A stretch of DNA of 64,000 nt from Pengzhenrongella sp031582905 (GCF_031582905.1 NZ_CP133990.1:1116001-1180000); one strand, 5' to 3'; positions 8,455-17,132 are shown, counted from the stretch's first letter. The notes: a model not told the origin generated them from the sequence alone. Translations and numbers: made by a program.

Positions 8455-8808
8455 TCAGGCGGTCGCCGGCTCCGGGACGTCGCCGTCGAGGGTGACCACC
8501 CGCGCGGACCGGCGACGCGGAGCCAGGACGGCGTCGAGGGCCAGGGCGGCGAAGACGGTGGCGATCGGCCACTGCCAGGCCGAACCCAGGACGGCGAAGG
8601 TGACCAGGAGGGCCGCCAGGAGCACGCCGGAGACCTCCCCGGCCGTGCGGGCGCATCCCACGTCGCACGGGCCGAGCGTGGCACACCCGCCCGACTGCTG
8701 GGCGGCATCCGCGTCCTGACGGCGGGGCCCTGACGGCGGGGCCCTGACGGCGGGGCCCTGTCGGTGGACGATGGGTGGACCGTCACCGAGCACCCCGAGG
8801 AGCGCCAT
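8455..8808 (-). CDS. Small membrane protein with Cys cluster, start uncertain
   Basis: The C-terminal ~70 residues look real: a Cys-x6-Cys-x3-Cys cluster (CATLGPCDVGC), two hydrophobic segments (VLLAALLVTFAVLGSAW and IATVFAALALDAVLA) and a basic, then acidic tail. The N-terminus is unclear. ATG 8806-8808 overlaps the ATG of the divergent flavoprotein, and the frame between them is partly built from a 14-bp tandem repeat. GTG 8659-8661 would give 68 residues but has no ribosome-binding site. I do not recognise the family. Confidence 0.45.
   Translation of the reverse strand: MALLGVLGDGPPIVHRQGPAVRAPPSGPRRQDADAAQQSGGCATLGPCDVGCARTAGEVSGVLLAALLVTFAVLGSAWQWPIATVFAALALDAVLAPRRRSARVVTLDGDVPEPATA
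8717..8758. repeat. 14-bp tandem repeat, three perfect copies
   Basis: The unit TGACGGCGGGGCCC occurs three times head to tail without mismatch, in the region between the small membrane gene and the flavoprotein. Copy number is probably variable. Confidence 0.9.
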
Positions 8809-10313
8809 GACCACCACATCCGAGCCCGACCGCACCGACTCCGCCGAGCGCACCTACGACGTCGTCGTCGTCGGGGCGGGGGCGGTGGGGGAGAACGTCG
8901 CCGACCGCGCCGGACGCGGTGGCCTGTCGGTCGCGATCGTCGAGTCCGAGCTCGTCGGTGGGGAGTGCTCGTACTGGGCGTGCATGCCGTCCAAGGCGCT
9001 GCTGCGGCCCGGCGCCGCGCTCGAGGCCGCGCGGGCGGTCCCGGGTGCCGCGGCAGCGGTCACCGGCACGCTCGACGTGCCCGCGGTCCTCGCCCGGCGG
9101 GACTCGTTCACGTCGGAGTGGGACGACTCGGGCCAGGTCGAGTGGCTCGAGAGCACCGGTATCGAGCTCATCCGCGGCAGCGCCCAGTTCACGGGGCCGA
9201 AGCGGCTGGAGGTCCGGGACGCCGACGGCGCCACGACCGCGGTGGTCGCCCGCCGCGCCGTCGTCGTCGCGACCGGCAGCGAGCCGGTGATCCCGGACGT
9301 CCCCGGGCTGGCGACCGCCCGGCCGTGGACCAGCCGCGAGGCCACCGCCGCCCAGCACGTGCCGGAGTCCCTCGCCGTCATCGGCGGTGGGGTCGTCGCC
9401 GCCGAGATGGCGACGGCGTATGCCGACCTCGGCTCGCGTGTGACGGTCCTGGTCCGCGGCGACGGACTGCTGCCCGGCATGGAGCCGTTCGCGGGGCAGG
9501 CGGTCGCGGACGCGCTCGTCGCCCGGGGGTGGACGTCCGCTTCGGCACCGAGGCGCAGCGCGTGACGCGCGACGACGACGGCGTCCACCTCGACCTCACG
9601 TCGGGCGACACCCTGGTCGCCGAGGAGGTCCTCGTCGCCACCGGCCGCCGTCCGCGGACGGCCGACCTCGGCCTGGGGGCGCTCGGTCTCGAGGAGGGGG
9701 AGCGCTCGCGGTGGATGACAGCCTGCGGGTCACCGCCGTCGACGACGGCTGGCTCTACGCCACCGGCGACGTCACCGGCCGGGTGCAGACCACGCACCAG
9801 GGCAAGTACGACGCCCGCGTCGCGGGGGACGTCATCGCCGCCCGGTTCGCGCCGGACGGCGGCCCCGTGACGGGCGACGGCCCCACCGCGGGTGCGGCGC
9901 CGGCGGACGCGGAGTCCGGCGGCGCGTGGAGCCGGTGGCGCGCGACGGCCGACCACGAGGCCGTCCCGCAGGTCGTGTTCACACGACCCGAGGTCGCCGC
10001 CGTCGGGCTCACCGAGGCGCAGGCGCGCGACGCCGGGTACCCCGTGCGGGTCGTGGAGTACGCGCTCGGCTCGGTCGCCGGGGCGTCGCTGTACGCCGAG
10101 GGGTACGAGGGCACGGCGTCGCTCGTGGTCGACACCGACCGCGAGGTGATCCTGGGCGCGACCTTCGTCGGGCCCGAGGTGGCCGAGCTGCTGCACGCCG
10201 CGACGATCGCCGTCGTCGGGCAGGTGCCGCTCGGCCGGCTGTGGCACGCGGTGCCGGCCTACCCCACGGTCAGCGAGGTGTGGTTGCGGCTGCTCGAGAG
10301 CTACGGGCTGTAG
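8807..10313 (+). CDS. FAD-dependent pyridine nucleotide-disulfide oxidoreductase (two apparent frameshifts)
   Basis: The corrected ~502-residue protein belongs to the dihydrolipoamide dehydrogenase/mercuric reductase family. It has the FAD motif VVVGAGAVGENVA, the redox pair C-x4-C in GGECSYWACMPSKALL, the NAD-binding motif VIGGGVVAAEMA, the ATGRRPR turn, WLYATGDV, and a C-terminal dimer domain with AYPTVSEVW. It moves electrons from NAD(P)H to a disulfide or other acceptor. An insert of about 30 residues (GAAPADAESGGA) precedes the dimer domain. The frame breaks at G5 runs 9525-9529 and 9696-9700, and one added G at each restores the family sequence. ATG 8807 follows GAGGAG. Confidence 0.85.
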
Positions 10314-10346
10314 GCGCGGGCCGTCGACGCGGGCTGTCGACGCGCC

Positions 10347-10379
10347 GGAGCCCGGCTCGCCGTGGGCGAGCCGGGCTCC
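10347..10379. terminator. Strong bidirectional terminator hairpin
   Basis: GGAGCCCGGCTCGCC and GGCGAGCCGGGCTCC form a perfect 15-bp stem with a 3-base loop, between the converging flavoprotein and betaine-binding-protein genes. Confidence 0.85.
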
Positions 10380-10416
10380 GTGGTCCGGCGGGGCGGCGTC
10401 GAGCGCCCCGGGGGCG

Positions 10417-11433
10417 TCAGCCGGCGAGCGCGGCGTCCGAGGAAAACACGAGCCCGACGGCGATCTCGCCCTGCTGCAGGGCGGTCTTGGTCAGCGGGCC
10501 ACCGGCGTCCAGCGAGACGAACTCGGCGACCTCGAGGCCGTAGGTGTCCTCCAGGCCCGGCTGGCAGAACGGGCGCTCCGGGCACTCCGGCGGGCCACCG
10601 AGGACGACGCCGCCGCACGTCTCGGCGAGCTCGCTCAGCGTCGCGACGCCGTACTCCTCGGCGAACGCCGTGGTGACCGCGAAGGCGTTCTGGTCCTGCG
10701 CCTGCGACGGCGTGCCGAACACGAGGCCAGCACCGGTGCCCAGCTCGGTCAGCGCGGTCACGGTCGCGTCCAGGTCCGAGCTCGCGACGGCCGGCGCGTC
10801 GGCCCCGTTCGCGCCCTTGTTGAGGAACTCGGTGAGCGTGCCGACGTACTCGGGCACGACGGTGAGCTCCCCGGCGCGCAGCGCGGGCTCGTAGGTCTCG
10901 CGGTTGCCGATGGCCTGCGTCGAGGCGTCGTACCCGGCCGCACGGAGCGTCCCCGCGTACAGCTCGGCGAGCGTCGCGCTCTCGGAGAAGTTCCCCGCAC
11001 CGACGACGACGGTGCGGCCCTCGCCGACGGCGTCCTGGGTGCTCAGCCCGGTCTCGGCGAGGTACGCCTCGGCGACCTGCGTCGACGTCTGCCGCTGCAC
11101 GTCGACGGCGCTGTTGAGCTCGATGAGGGTGGGGGTGTCCAGGGTCGCGGAGACTTCGTCGAGCAGCGGGACGAGGTTCGGGTCGGCCGCGGCGGCCTCC
11201 GCGTTGACCGCGGGGATGATGTTGTCGACCGTCTGCAGGCCCTGGTCGTCGTCGAGCACGACGAGCTGCTCCCCGGCGACGGGCTCGCACGCGGCGGCGT
11301 CCGCGCCCTGGGTCGCGGCCGGTGCGGGCGTCGCGGGAGCGGCGGTGCCGGACGACCCGCCCTCGCCGCACGCGGCGGTGAGGGTGAGCACGCCGATCGC
11401 GAGCAGGGACATCAGGGGGCGTCGTGCGGTCAT
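10417..11433 (-). CDS. Glycine betaine/osmoprotectant ABC transporter substrate-binding lipoprotein, circularly permuted
   Basis: This 338-residue lipoprotein has lipobox TAAC at Cys22. The fold is that of ProX/OpuC-type binding proteins, but the order is changed. The segment normally at the C-terminus (LVVLDDDQGLQTVDNIIPAV ... ELNSAVDVQ ... VAEAYLAETGL) comes first, at residues ~57-130. The usual N-terminal lobe (VVVGAGNFSESATLAELYAG) follows at ~141. The chain ends at GLVFSSDAALAG, exactly where the moved segment would normally continue. The protein should bind betaine, choline or carnitine outside the cell and feed the permeases encoded upstream. ATG 11433 is preceded by GGAG. A hairpin in the 187-bp gap to the permease may set its expression separately. 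Confidence 0.88.
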   Translation of the reverse strand: MTARRPLMSLLAIGVLTLTAACGEGGSSGTAAPATPAPAATQGADAAACEPVAGEQLVVLDDDQGLQTVDNIIPAVNAEAAAADPNLVPLLDEVSATLDTPTLIELNSAVDVQRQTSTQVAEAYLAETGLSTQDAVGEGRTVVVGAGNFSESATLAELYAGTLRAAGYDASTQAIGNRETYEPALRAGELTVVPEYVGTLTEFLNKGANGADAPAVASSDLDATVTALTELGTGAGLVFGTPSQAQDQNAFAVTTAFAEEYGVATLSELAETCGGVVLGGPPECPERPFCQPGLEDTYGLEVAEFVSLDAGGPLTKTALQQGEIAVGLVFSSDAALAG

Positions 11434-11465
11434 GGTGGCTCCGTAGGTCGTGCTGCGCGGGCGGC

Positions 11466-11490
11466 GTCCGGGGAACATTGGACCCCGGAC
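11466..11490. terminator. Hairpin in the leader of the binding-protein gene
   Basis: GTCCGGGG (11466-11473) and CCCCGGAC (11483-11490) form a perfect 8-bp stem between the permease gene and the binding-protein start. It could attenuate or stabilise the transcript. Confidence 0.4.
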
Positions 11491-11620
11491 GGCAGACCAC
11501 GGCAACGGCCCACGGTGTGCGCGGGGTCACACCGCCGCACCGCGCCGTCGGCGGACCGGTGCCGGGGCTCCGGCGTGCCGGTGCGCGGCCCGTGTGAGGC
11601 GCCCGTGTGAATCGCCGGTG

Positions 11621-12340
11621 TCAGGCGCCGGGGGCGGGCGCCCCGGTGCCCACCCGGGAGCGGCGCGCCGGCCGCAGCCCGGCCGGCGTCACGGCGCGCT
11701 GCACGAGGGCGAGGACGGCCTCGGCGAGCAGGCACACGCCCGCCACCAGGACCGCCCCGGCGAGCACCTGCCCGAACCGGCGGTTGGCGAACCCCGAGAC
11801 GATGATCGTGCCCAGACCGCCCCCGCCGACCAGCGCCGCCAGCGGCACGGTCGCCACCACCTGGACCGCCGCGGTCCGCAGACCCGCCGCGAGCAGCGGG
11901 ACCGCCAGCGGCAGCTCCATGCGCAGCAGCGACCGCGCCGGGGTCAGACCCATCCCGTGGGCGGCGTCGCGCACGTCCGGGTCGACGCCCATGACCCCGG
12001 TGTAGGCGTTGGTGAGGATGGGCGGGATCGCGAACACCGCGGCCGCGAGCACCGTGGCCCTGTTGCCGAAGCCGATCGCGGTCGAGGCGAAGATGAGCAG
12101 CAGCGCGAGCGTCGGCAGCGCGCGCGAGGCGTTCGCGACGACGACCGCGACCCCGCCGCCGCGCCGGACGTGCCCGAGCCAGATGCCGACCGGCAGCGCG
12201 ACCGCCGCGGCGAGCAGCACGGCGAGCGCGGACATGCCCAGGTGCTCGGCGAAGCGCGCGGGTACGCCCGCCGGCCCCGACCAGTTGAACGGGTCGTTGA
12301 GCCAGGTGATCGCGTCGCCGACCACCGACGTGCGGTTCAC
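11621..12340 (-). CDS. Osmoprotectant ABC transporter permease (OpuCB/ProW type)
   Basis: This 239-residue permease has five to six transmembrane helices and the EAA-loop region VRDAAHGMGLTPARSLLRME that contacts the ATPase. GTG 12338-12340 overlaps the stop of the upstream permease in a GTGA arrangement, indicating translational coupling. The two permeases should form a heterodimer with the ATPase encoded divergently at 13104. A terminal extension rich in Arg, Pro and Ala is unremarkable for this genome. Confidence 0.92.
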   Translation of the reverse strand: MNRTSVVGDAITWLNDPFNWSGPAGVPARFAEHLGMSALAVLLAAAVALPVGIWLGHVRRGGGVAVVVANASRALPTLALLLIFASTAIGFGNRATVLAAAVFAIPPILTNAYTGVMGVDPDVRDAAHGMGLTPARSLLRMELPLAVPLLAAGLRTAAVQVVATVPLAALVGGGGLGTIIVSGFANRRFGQVLAGAVLVAGVCLLAEAVLALVQRAVTPAGLRPARRSRVGTGAPAPGA

Positions 12341-13017
12341 CGCGGGCTCCGGGTCCGCAGCCACGGCGTCACCGCGTGCCCGACGACGCGCAGCAGGACG
12401 TCGGCGACCAGGGCGAGCGCCACGCACAGGACCGTCGCGGTGAGGATCTCCGCGTGGTAGTCGCTCTGGAAGCCGCGGAACAGCAGCTGCCCCAGGCCGC
12501 CGTACCCGACCACCACGCCGATGGTGACGAGCGCGACCGTGGTCACGGTGGCCAGCCGCAGCCCGGCGACCACGGCCGGGGTCGCGTGCGGCAGCTCGAC
12601 GGTCAGCAGCATCCGCAGCCGCCGGTAGCCGAGCCCGCGGGCGGCGTCGCGCACCTCCTCCGGCACGCCCTGCAGCCCGACGAGCACGTTGCGCACCAGG
12701 ACGAGCAGCGCGTACATGACCAGGCCGATGAGCACGGTGAGCCGCGCGTCGAGCAGGAACGGGTAGAGGAGCGCGAACAGGGCCAGGGACGGGACGGTGT
12801 ACAGCGCGCCGGACACCCCGAGGATCGCCCCGGCCAGGCGCGGCCGCAGGTGCGCGACCACCGCCAGCGGGACGGCGACGGCGGTCGCGATGGCCACCGC
12901 CTGCAGCGTCAGGCCGACGTGCTGGCCGAGCGCGTCGGTGATGTCACCGAGGTTGTCCTGGACGTAGCGCCAGGACACCCACGGGTTCGGGGTGGCGTCG
13001 GCCGGGCTCGCGGTCAC
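12337..13017 (-). CDS. Osmoprotectant ABC transporter permease (OpuCD/ProW type)
   Basis: This second permease of the system is ~226 aa. It has six hydrophobic helices, including GAILGVSGALYTVPSLALFA, and the EAA loop VRDAARGLGYRRLRM. It is first in the minus-strand unit permease-permease-binding protein and starts back-to-back with the ATPase gene. The start at GTG 13015-13017 is the best guess; a longer in-frame start at 13080 would overlap the ATPase promoter and lacks membrane-protein character. Confidence 0.9.
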   Translation of the reverse strand: MTASPADATPNPWVSWRYVQDNLGDITDALGQHVGLTLQAVAIATAVAVPLAVVAHLRPRLAGAILGVSGALYTVPSLALFALLYPFLLDARLTVLIGLVMYALLVLVRNVLVGLQGVPEEVRDAARGLGYRRLRMLLTVELPHATPAVVAGLRLATVTTVALVTIGVVVGYGGLGQLLFRGFQSDYHAEILTATVLCVALALVADVLLRVVGHAVTPWLRTRSPR

Positions 13018-13090
13018 GGTCCGGACGCTACCGGCAGCGGGTCCCGGTCCGCGGGTCGGGGACCGGCGGCGGGTCAGCACGCCCGGCCGG

Positions 13091-13096
13091 TAGCGT
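13091..13096 (+). promoter_or_regulatory. -10 box for leaderless ATPase transcript
   Basis: TAGCGT fits the actinobacterial TAnnnT -10 element and ends seven bases before GTG 13104, so transcription would start at or next to the start codon. Confidence 0.6.
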
Positions 13097-13103
13097 GCGT
13101 CGG

Positions 13104-14207
13104 GTGACCGACGCCGGGCAGCCCGTCATCCGCTACGAGCGGGTGCGCAAGGAGTACGACGACGGCACGGTCGCCGTCGAGGAGCTCGACCTCGACGTCG
13201 CCGCGCACGAGCTGCTCGCGCTCGTCGGCCCGTCCGGGTGCGGCAAGTCCACGACCCTGCGGATGGCGAACCGCCTCGTGGAGCCGACGTCCGGCCGGGT
13301 GCTCGTCGAGGGCGAGGACATCGCCGGCACCGACCCGGTCGAGCTGCGCCGCCGCATGGGGTACGTCATCCAGAACGTCGGGCTGTTCCCGCACCGGACC
13401 GTCGAGCAGAACGTCGCGACGGTCCCGCACCTGCTCGGGTGGGCGCGCGAGCGCACCCGGGGCCGGGTGGCGGACCTGCTCGAGCTCGTCGGCCTGGCGC
13501 CCGGCACGTACGCGCGGCGCTACCCGCACCAGCTCTCCGGCGGCGAGCGCCAGCGAGTGGGCGTCGCGCGGGCGCTCGCGGCTGACCCGCCGGTGCTGCT
13601 CATGGACGAGCCGTTCGGCGCGGTCGACCCGGTGGGCCGGCGGCGCCTGCAGATGGAGTTCGGCCGGATCCGGCGCGAGCTGGGCACGACGGTCGTCCTG
13701 GTGACGCACGACATCGACGAGGCGGTCCGGCTTGCCGACCGCGTCGCGGTGTTCAGCCGCGGCGGCCACCTCGAGCAGCTCGCCGATCCGGTGCGGCTGC
13801 TCGCGCGTCCGGCGACGGCGATGGTCGCGGACTTCGTCGGCCGCGGCGCCGCCGTGCGGCTGCTCGGGCTGGGCCGCCTGGGGCGCGCGGACGTGCGGCC
13901 CGACGGCGGGTTGGGTGCCGGGCGCGCGGGCGACGGCGGGGGAGGCGACGGGACGAGCGCGACCGACGCCGTGGTCCTCGGGGCGCCGCTCGACGAGGTG
14001 CTCGGTGCGCTGGCGACCGCACCCGGCGGGGCGCTGCCTGTGCGGGACGACGCCGGCGGCGTCGTCGGTGTCGTCACGGCCGATGCCGTCCTCGCGTCGG
14101 TGCGGCGCATGACCGACGGCGCTGCGGACGGCGCGGACGGCGCGGACGGCGCGGGCGGCGCGGGTGGCGTCGAGCCGGCCGGTGTGCGCCAGGACCGTCC
14201 GGCGTAG
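13104..14207 (+). CDS. Osmoprotectant ABC transporter ATP-binding protein (OpuCA/ProV type)
   Basis: This 367-residue ATPase has Walker A GPSGCGKSTT, the Q-loop in GYVIQNVGLFPHRTV, signature LSGGERQRVGVARAL, Walker B VLLMDEPFGAVD and the switch His in LVTHDIDEA. Its C-terminus keeps a single CBS-like stretch (LPVRDDAGGVVGVVTADAVL), the module that senses ionic strength or cyclic di-AMP in OpuA/OpuC. It energises betaine uptake with the two permeases on the opposite strand. GTG 13104 is preferred over GTG 13095 because a -10 box is placed for leaderless transcription. The C-terminal tail is an Asp/Gly/Ala repeat. Confidence 0.93.
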   Translation: MTDAGQPVIRYERVRKEYDDGTVAVEELDLDVAAHELLALVGPSGCGKSTTLRMANRLVEPTSGRVLVEGEDIAGTDPVELRRRMGYVIQNVGLFPHRTVEQNVATVPHLLGWARERTRGRVADLLELVGLAPGTYARRYPHQLSGGERQRVGVARALAADPPVLLMDEPFGAVDPVGRRRLQMEFGRIRRELGTTVVLVTHDIDEAVRLADRVAVFSRGGHLEQLADPVRLLARPATAMVADFVGRGAAVRLLGLGRLGRADVRPDGGLGAGRAGDGGGGDGTSATDAVVLGAPLDEVLGALATAPGGALPVRDDAGGVVGVVTADAVLASVRRMTDGAADGADGADGAGGAGGVEPAGVRQDRPA

Positions 14208-14238
14208 GCCCGGACCGGTCGCTGTCGGCGGGTGTCGG

Positions 14239-14244
14239 TAGCCT
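14239..14244 (+). promoter_or_regulatory. -10 box for leaderless ATP-grasp transcript
   Basis: TAGCCT (TAnnnT) ends six bases before ATG 14251, with no ribosome-binding site between. This is consistent with a leaderless mRNA. Confidence 0.55.
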
Positions 14245-14250
14245 GCGCGC

Positions 14251-15162
14251 ATGACCTCCCCGCGGATCGCCCTCGCCACCTGCTCGACGTTCCCCGACCT
14301 CGACGCCGACGACGCCCCCGTGCTCGCCGCGCTCGCCGACCGGGGCGTCGACGCGGTCGCCGCCGTCTGGGACGACGCCGAGGTGGACTGGAGCACGTTC
14401 GACCTGGTCGTCGTCCGCAACACCTGGGACTACTCGCCGCGGCGCGAGGAGTTCCTCGCCTGGGCCGAGGCGCTGCCGGCGGTCGCGAACCCGGCGTCCG
14501 TCCTGGCCTGGAACACCGACAAGGCGTACCTGCGCGAGCTCGCGGCGGCCGGCCTGCCGACGGTCCCGACCATCTGGCTCGACCCGGCGCGCAACCTCAC
14601 CTCCCGCGCCGTGCACACCCGCTTCCCGGCCACCGGCCACTTCGTCATCAAGCCGACCGTGAGCGCGGGCGCCAAGGACGTCGGCCGGTACGACGCCAAC
14701 GAGGCGGATCAGCGCGGCCTGGCGATCGTGCACGCCCGTGACCTGCTCCGTGCGGGCCGGCACGTCATGATCCAGCCGTACCTGTCCCGCGTGGACACCG
14801 CGGGGGAGACCGGGCTGGTGTACGTCGACGGGGAGTTCAGCCACTCCGTGCGCAAGGGACCGCTGCTCGAGGGCCCGTACCGCGGCGTCGAGGGCCTGTT
14901 CAAGCCCGAGGAGATGACCGCGCGCGAGGCGACCGACGAGGAGCGCGCGATCGCCGACCGCGTCGTGAAGACGCTCCCCGACGTCGTGCCCGGCGCCGGG
15001 GACGGGCCGCTGCTGTACACCCGGGTCGACCTGCTCCAGGGGCCCGACGGCGCCCCGGTCGTGCTCGAGGTCGAGCTCACCGAGCCGTCGCTCTTCCTGT
15101 CCTTCGCCGACGGCGCCCTGGACCGGTTCGCGGACGCCGTCGCCCGGCGGGTCGGGGCCTGA
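14251..15162 (+). CDS. ATP-grasp domain protein (DcsG/RimK-like)
   Basis: This 303-residue protein opens with RIALATCSTFPDLDADDAP and VVVRNTWDYSPRREEFLAWA. That N-terminal pattern is shared, from memory, with the O-ureido-serine cyclo-ligase DcsG and its many uncharacterised actinobacterial relatives. The ATP-grasp core shows the phosphate-anchoring FVIKPTVSAGAKDVGRY and the metal-binding VLEVELTEPSLFLS. It probably joins a carboxylate to an amine using ATP; the substrate is unknown. No cycloserine-pathway genes are nearby, so a DcsG role is unlikely. It is monocistronic. Confidence 0.82.
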   Translation: MTSPRIALATCSTFPDLDADDAPVLAALADRGVDAVAAVWDDAEVDWSTFDLVVVRNTWDYSPRREEFLAWAEALPAVANPASVLAWNTDKAYLRELAAAGLPTVPTIWLDPARNLTSRAVHTRFPATGHFVIKPTVSAGAKDVGRYDANEADQRGLAIVHARDLLRAGRHVMIQPYLSRVDTAGETGLVYVDGEFSHSVRKGPLLEGPYRGVEGLFKPEEMTAREATDEERAIADRVVKTLPDVVPGAGDGPLLYTRVDLLQGPDGAPVVLEVELTEPSLFLSFADGALDRFADAVARRVGA

Positions 15163-15241
15163 CCGCAGCGTCGGGGTCGGGGCGCGACCGCAGCGTCGGG
15201 GCCCGACCTGCCCCGGTCGCTGCGACGGGACCCGAGATGCA

Positions 15242-15275
15242 GAACGGCGCCCGGCCCTCGGGCCGGACGCCGTTC
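15242..15275 (-). terminator. Terminator hairpin after tRNA-His
   Basis: GAACGGCG and CGCCGTTC (8 bp) enclose CCGGCCC and GGGCCGG. This gives a long GC-rich hairpin six bases past the 3' end of tRNA-His; it can also stop the ATP-grasp transcript. Confidence 0.75.
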
Positions 15276-15281
15276 GTGCGG

Positions 15282-15356
15282 GGTGGCTAACGGGACTTGA
15301 ACCCGCGACCCCCTGGACCACAACCAGGTGCTCTACCAGGCTGAGCTATAGCCACC
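15282..15356 (-). tRNA. tRNA-His (GTG anticodon)
   Basis: Reading the minus strand gives a complete cloverleaf: acceptor GTGGCTA with TAGCCAC, D-arm TAGCTCAGCCTGGTAGAGC, anticodon loop TTGTGGT with anticodon GTG, and T-arm GCGGGTTCAAGTCCCGT. A G encoded at the -1 position opposite C73 is the tRNA-His identity feature. CCA is not encoded. Confidence 0.96.
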
Positions 15357-15472
15357 ATGACCGGTCGTCGTGCTGACCGGCCGACGAGAAGTGTAGCGGT
15401 TCCGCGGGGTGCTCGGGCGCACCGTCCGCGAGGACCCGGACCCGGAGCAGTCGGTCCGGATCAGTCGGTCGA

Positions 15473-16198
15473 TCAGTCGGTGGCGACCGGGGCGACGCCG
15501 TCCGGGGTCACCGTCGCGGCGGTCGCACCGGCGGGCCCCGCCGTCGTCGCACCGGCCGTGGCGGGGTCACGGCGCGCGACCGTGGTCGCCTTGACCTCCG
15601 CGGCGATCGCCTTGGCGGTCTTCGAGTCCGGACCGGGCAGCGGGACCATGAGGGCGGCGCGGTAGTAGCGCAGCTCGTCGATGCTCTCGAGGATGTCCGC
15701 GAGCGCACGGTGGCCGCCGGCCTTGGCGGGGGACGCGAAGTACACCCGCGGGTACCAGCGCCGGGCGAGCTCCTTGATCGAGGAGACGTCGATGATCCGG
15801 TAGTGCAGGTGCCGCATGAGCTCGGGCATGTCCCGGTCGAGGAACGCCTTGTCGGTGCCGACCGAGTTGCCGGCGAGCGGGGCGCGACCCGGCTCGGGGA
15901 TCCACTCGCGCAGGTACGCCAGCACGCGGGCCTCGGCGTCGGCGAGCGACGTGCCGTTCGGCAGGTCCTGCAGCAGCCCGGACGACGTGTGCATGTCCCG
16001 GACGAAGTCGCCCATCTGCTCCAGGGCGGGCGCCGGCGGCGTGATGACGATGTCGACCCCCTCGCCCAGGACGTTGAGGTCGGAGTCGGTCACGACGACG
16101 GCGACCTCGACGAGCGCGTCGGCGCCCAGGTCGAGGCCGGTCATCTCGCAGTCGATCCAGACGATGCGGTCGTTGCTGCCGGTGCTGTTCACGGTCAC
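15473..16198 (-). CDS. orn: Oligoribonuclease
   Basis: This 3'-5' exoribonuclease degrades nanoRNAs and, in many bacteria, the pGpG left from c-di-GMP. The DEDDh residues are visible: IVWIDCEMTGLD near the N-terminus, the middle Asp in TDKAFLDRDMPEL, and GGHRALADI with the His and last Asp. The usual length is ~180-200 residues. This 241-residue version has a C-terminal Ala/Thr/Pro-rich extension of about 40 residues, likely disordered. GTG 16198 follows TACGCT (16206-16211, minus strand) by seven bases, suggesting a leaderless transcript. Confidence 0.94.
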   Translation of the reverse strand: MTVNSTGSNDRIVWIDCEMTGLDLGADALVEVAVVVTDSDLNVLGEGVDIVITPPAPALEQMGDFVRDMHTSSGLLQDLPNGTSLADAEARVLAYLREWIPEPGRAPLAGNSVGTDKAFLDRDMPELMRHLHYRIIDVSSIKELARRWYPRVYFASPAKAGGHRALADILESIDELRYYRAALMVPLPGPDSKTAKAIAAEVKATTVARRDPATAGATTAGPAGATAATVTPDGVAPVATD

Positions 16199-16286
16199 GC
16201 GGGCCAGCGTACGGGGCGGTGCCCACCGGCCACCCGGGCACGTCGTCGCCCGGCGCACCGGCCCGCTCGCCGGTACCGTCGGCCCG

Positions 16287-17044
16287 ATGCCGGCCCCTTC
16301 ATCCCTGCAGTCCGCCCTGGCCTGGTACGCCCACCGGCCGATCCTCCGGGCTGTCGTCCCGGGCATCATCCTCCTCGGCCTGGGCCTCGGGCTGTTCGGT
16401 GCGATGTACGACGCCGTCGACGAGCGGGACGACTTCTCCCTGCTGGACCAGCCCGTGCTCGAGTTCCTCGTGGCCGCACGCAGCGACCTCGCCACGTCGG
16501 CGCTGGCCGCGCTCACGTTCGTCACCGGTCCGACGGTCCTGCCGATCATCGTGCTGGTGTCCTGCGTCGTGTGGGGCCGGGTGCGCCGGGAGTGGTGGCG
16601 ACCCTGCTGCTCGCCGGGGCGATGATCGGCTCGACCCTGGTGTCCCTCGCGGTCAAGGGACTCGTCGCCCGTCCGCGACCGCCCGAGGAGACGATGTACA
16701 TCCCGGGCTCGGAGACGACCGGCTCGTTCCCGTCCGGCCACACCATCGGGACGGCGACGTTCCTGTTCGTCGCGGGCTACCTCGTGGCCAGCCGGCACCG
16801 CACGACCCGGTCGGTCGTGGCGTGGCTGATCGGGGCGGTCGTCGGGGTCGCCCTGGTCGCGCTCAGCCGGCTGTACCTCGGGTACCACTTCCTCACCGAC
16901 GTCGTGGCGGCGACCGGGCTCGCGATCGCGGTGGTCGGCGTCGTGACGGTCGTGGACCGCGTGCACGTGACCCGCGGGCTGCCGCCCAGCGAGCCGGACC
17001 CGGGCTGGAGCCCCGAGCCGCCGCCGGAGCTCACCCGCCGCTGA
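16287..17044 (+). CDS. PAP2-family membrane phosphatase (apparent frameshift)
   Basis: The corrected ~252-residue protein has about six membrane helices and the three phosphatase motifs: KGLVARPRP (K-x6-RP), PSGHT and SRLYLGYHFLTDV (SR-x5-H-x3-D). It probably dephosphorylates a lipid such as undecaprenyl pyrophosphate or phosphatidic acid at the membrane surface. The frame breaks at about 16588-16590 (GGG), where one extra base joins WGRVRR to GVVATLLLAG. ATG 16287 lies seven bases after TACCGT (16274-16279), again suggesting a leaderless mRNA divergent from orn. Confidence 0.85.
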
Positions 17045-17061
17045 GCCGCCGGCCCGGAGGT

Positions 17062-17132
17062 CGCGAGATCGCACCCCGCCGCGAGATCGCACCGTGCACG
17101 GTGCGATCTCGCATGGACGGTGCGATCTCGCG
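17062..17132. repeat. Four-copy nested inverted repeat
   Basis: CGCGAGATCGCACC occurs twice direct (17062-17075, 17080-17093) and its complement GGTGCGATCTCGC twice (17100-17112, 17119-17131). The inner pair forms a perfect 32-bp palindrome centred on GTGCAC. It lies between the converging PAP2 and RND genes. It may act as a bidirectional terminator, but the repeated units also look like protein-binding sites. Confidence 0.85.
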
